The notes under the pieces are model-generated. The model made no database searches. It was not told the DNA's origin and saw nothing but the letters and a program-made list of their open reading frames with translations. From contig JAFAWN010000020.1 in NCBI GenBank assembly GCA_019241735.1, forward strand, positions 1 through 6,253: a DNA stretch of 6,253 nucleotides, read 5' to 3'. How positions within the stretch are numbered: the stretch's first letter is position 1; each line of letters opens with the position of its first letter. Position numbers and translations under genes: made by a program. This document shows, one piece after another, positions 5,872 to 6,253 of this stretch. The stretch comes from Terriglobales bacterium. GTDB lineage: Bacteria > Acidobacteriota > Terriglobia > Terriglobales > Acidobacteriaceae.

Positions 5872-6198
5872 TCACAACATCTTTGCGCTCTCTACGTGGA
5901 TGGAATCGCCCTTCACATCGCCAGTGACGGCAACGTGGTGGCCTTCGTGGCCCTTCAGGGCTGCCGGATTATCCACATTCAAGACTTTCTGATCATCGTC
6001 GGTGACGACTACCATTTTTGCGTCCTTCTTCGAAAGGCACTTCTTGGCGCAAGCTTCGCCCTTTGCATTGGCGTCCTTGGCACCGCACTTCGCATCAGTG
6101 ACCCAGCCGTTCACGGTTTTGTCATCACCCGCGGAGGCGCTCAGTACCAATACGAACAGAACCGACAGAGCAATACACAGCAGCAATATCTTTTTCAT
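5872..6198 (-). CDS. Small secreted Cys-containing protein, DUF5818-like
   Basis: 108 residues. The signal peptide is clear: MKK, a hydrophobic core (ILLLCIALSVLFVLVLS) and a probable signal peptidase I cut after ASA at residue 23; no lipobox Cys sits there. The mature ~85 residues read VNGWVTDAKCG, then EACAKKCLSKKDAKMVVVTD, a strand KVLNVDNP, and HEGHHVAVTGDVKGDSIHV. This resembles a small beta-barrel family with a GW-[ST]D-x-KCG opening and a C-x3-C motif, which I associate with DUF5818 and with Acidobacteriota; the name is from memory. The three mature cysteines (Cys38, Cys50, Cys54) and the late HEGHH could bind metal or form a disulfide, but no function is established. AAGGAG at 6210-6215 (- strand), 11 bases before the ATG, supports the start. 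It ends at the terminator just downstream and is probably a single-gene unit. Confidence 0.8.
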   Translation of the reverse strand: MKKILLLCIALSVLFVLVLSASAGDDKTVNGWVTDAKCGAKDANAKGEACAKKCLSKKDAKMVVVTDDDQKVLNVDNPAALKGHEGHHVAVTGDVKGDSIHVESAKML

Positions 6199-6209
6199 AC
6201 GCGACTCTT

Positions 6210-6215
6210 CTCCTT
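6210..6215 (-). promoter_or_regulatory. Ribosome binding site of small secreted protein gene
   Basis: AAGGAG on the - strand, 11 bases before the ATG at 6198. The rest of the right edge to 6253 presumably holds the promoter, but no convincing -10/-35 pair stands out. Confidence 0.65.
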
Positions 6216-6253
6216 AAATTTCAGGCAGTGCCGGTTAAAAGACACAATGCCAG

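Noticed and set aside
1..6253. CRISPR arrays, insertion sequences, tRNA or rRNA genes
   Set aside because: No regularly spaced repeats, transposase motifs, terminal inverted repeats or tRNA-like cloverleaf sequences were recognised by eye.

Overview
The window reads as ordinary chromosome from a GC-moderate, Gram-negative-type bacterium. The best guess is an Acidobacteriota (Terriglobia-like) genome. That guess rests on gene style: a small secreted Cys-rich protein of a type common in that phylum, an RNase HII of the GVDEVGRGSLFGP type, and an NtrC-type two-component operon with an odd third gene. It is inference from recalled family resemblance, not a search result.

Layout, left to right. 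(1) Positions 1-665, + strand: 3' portion of rnhB (RNase HII), with its true start outside the window. (2) 698-1474, +: an inner-membrane-anchored SIMPL/DUF541 protein 32 bases after rnhB, visibly lower in G+C than its neighbours. (3) 1538-4764, - strand: a three-gene signalling operon read right to left. It holds a cytoplasmic PAS histidine kinase (start uncertain), an NtrC-type sigma-54 activator overlapping the kinase by 4 bases, and a 164-residue protein resembling a degenerate receiver joined to a kinase dimerisation helix pair that has Asn where the phosphorylated His should be. (4) About 4826-4968: divergent intergenic region with an inverted repeat and a -10-like box very close to the thiG start. 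(5) 4969-5799, +: thiG (thiazole synthase) without thiS beside it. (6) 5818-5850: a strong hairpin whose T-tract serves the - strand. (7) 5872-6198, -: small secreted protein with paired Cys motifs and a good ribosome binding site.

How the genes work together: the kinase should phosphorylate the NtrC-type regulator, which would then activate sigma-54 promoters elsewhere; no convincing sigma-54 promoter is visible here. The third gene may modulate the pair as a phosphorylation-incompetent partner. rnhB, the SIMPL gene, thiG and the small secreted protein look functionally unrelated.

Nothing here is clearly a new defence or mobile system. The points most worth a second look are the His-less DHp-like protein and the conflict at the kinase 5' end, where a textbook Shine-Dalgarno and ATG open a different frame.
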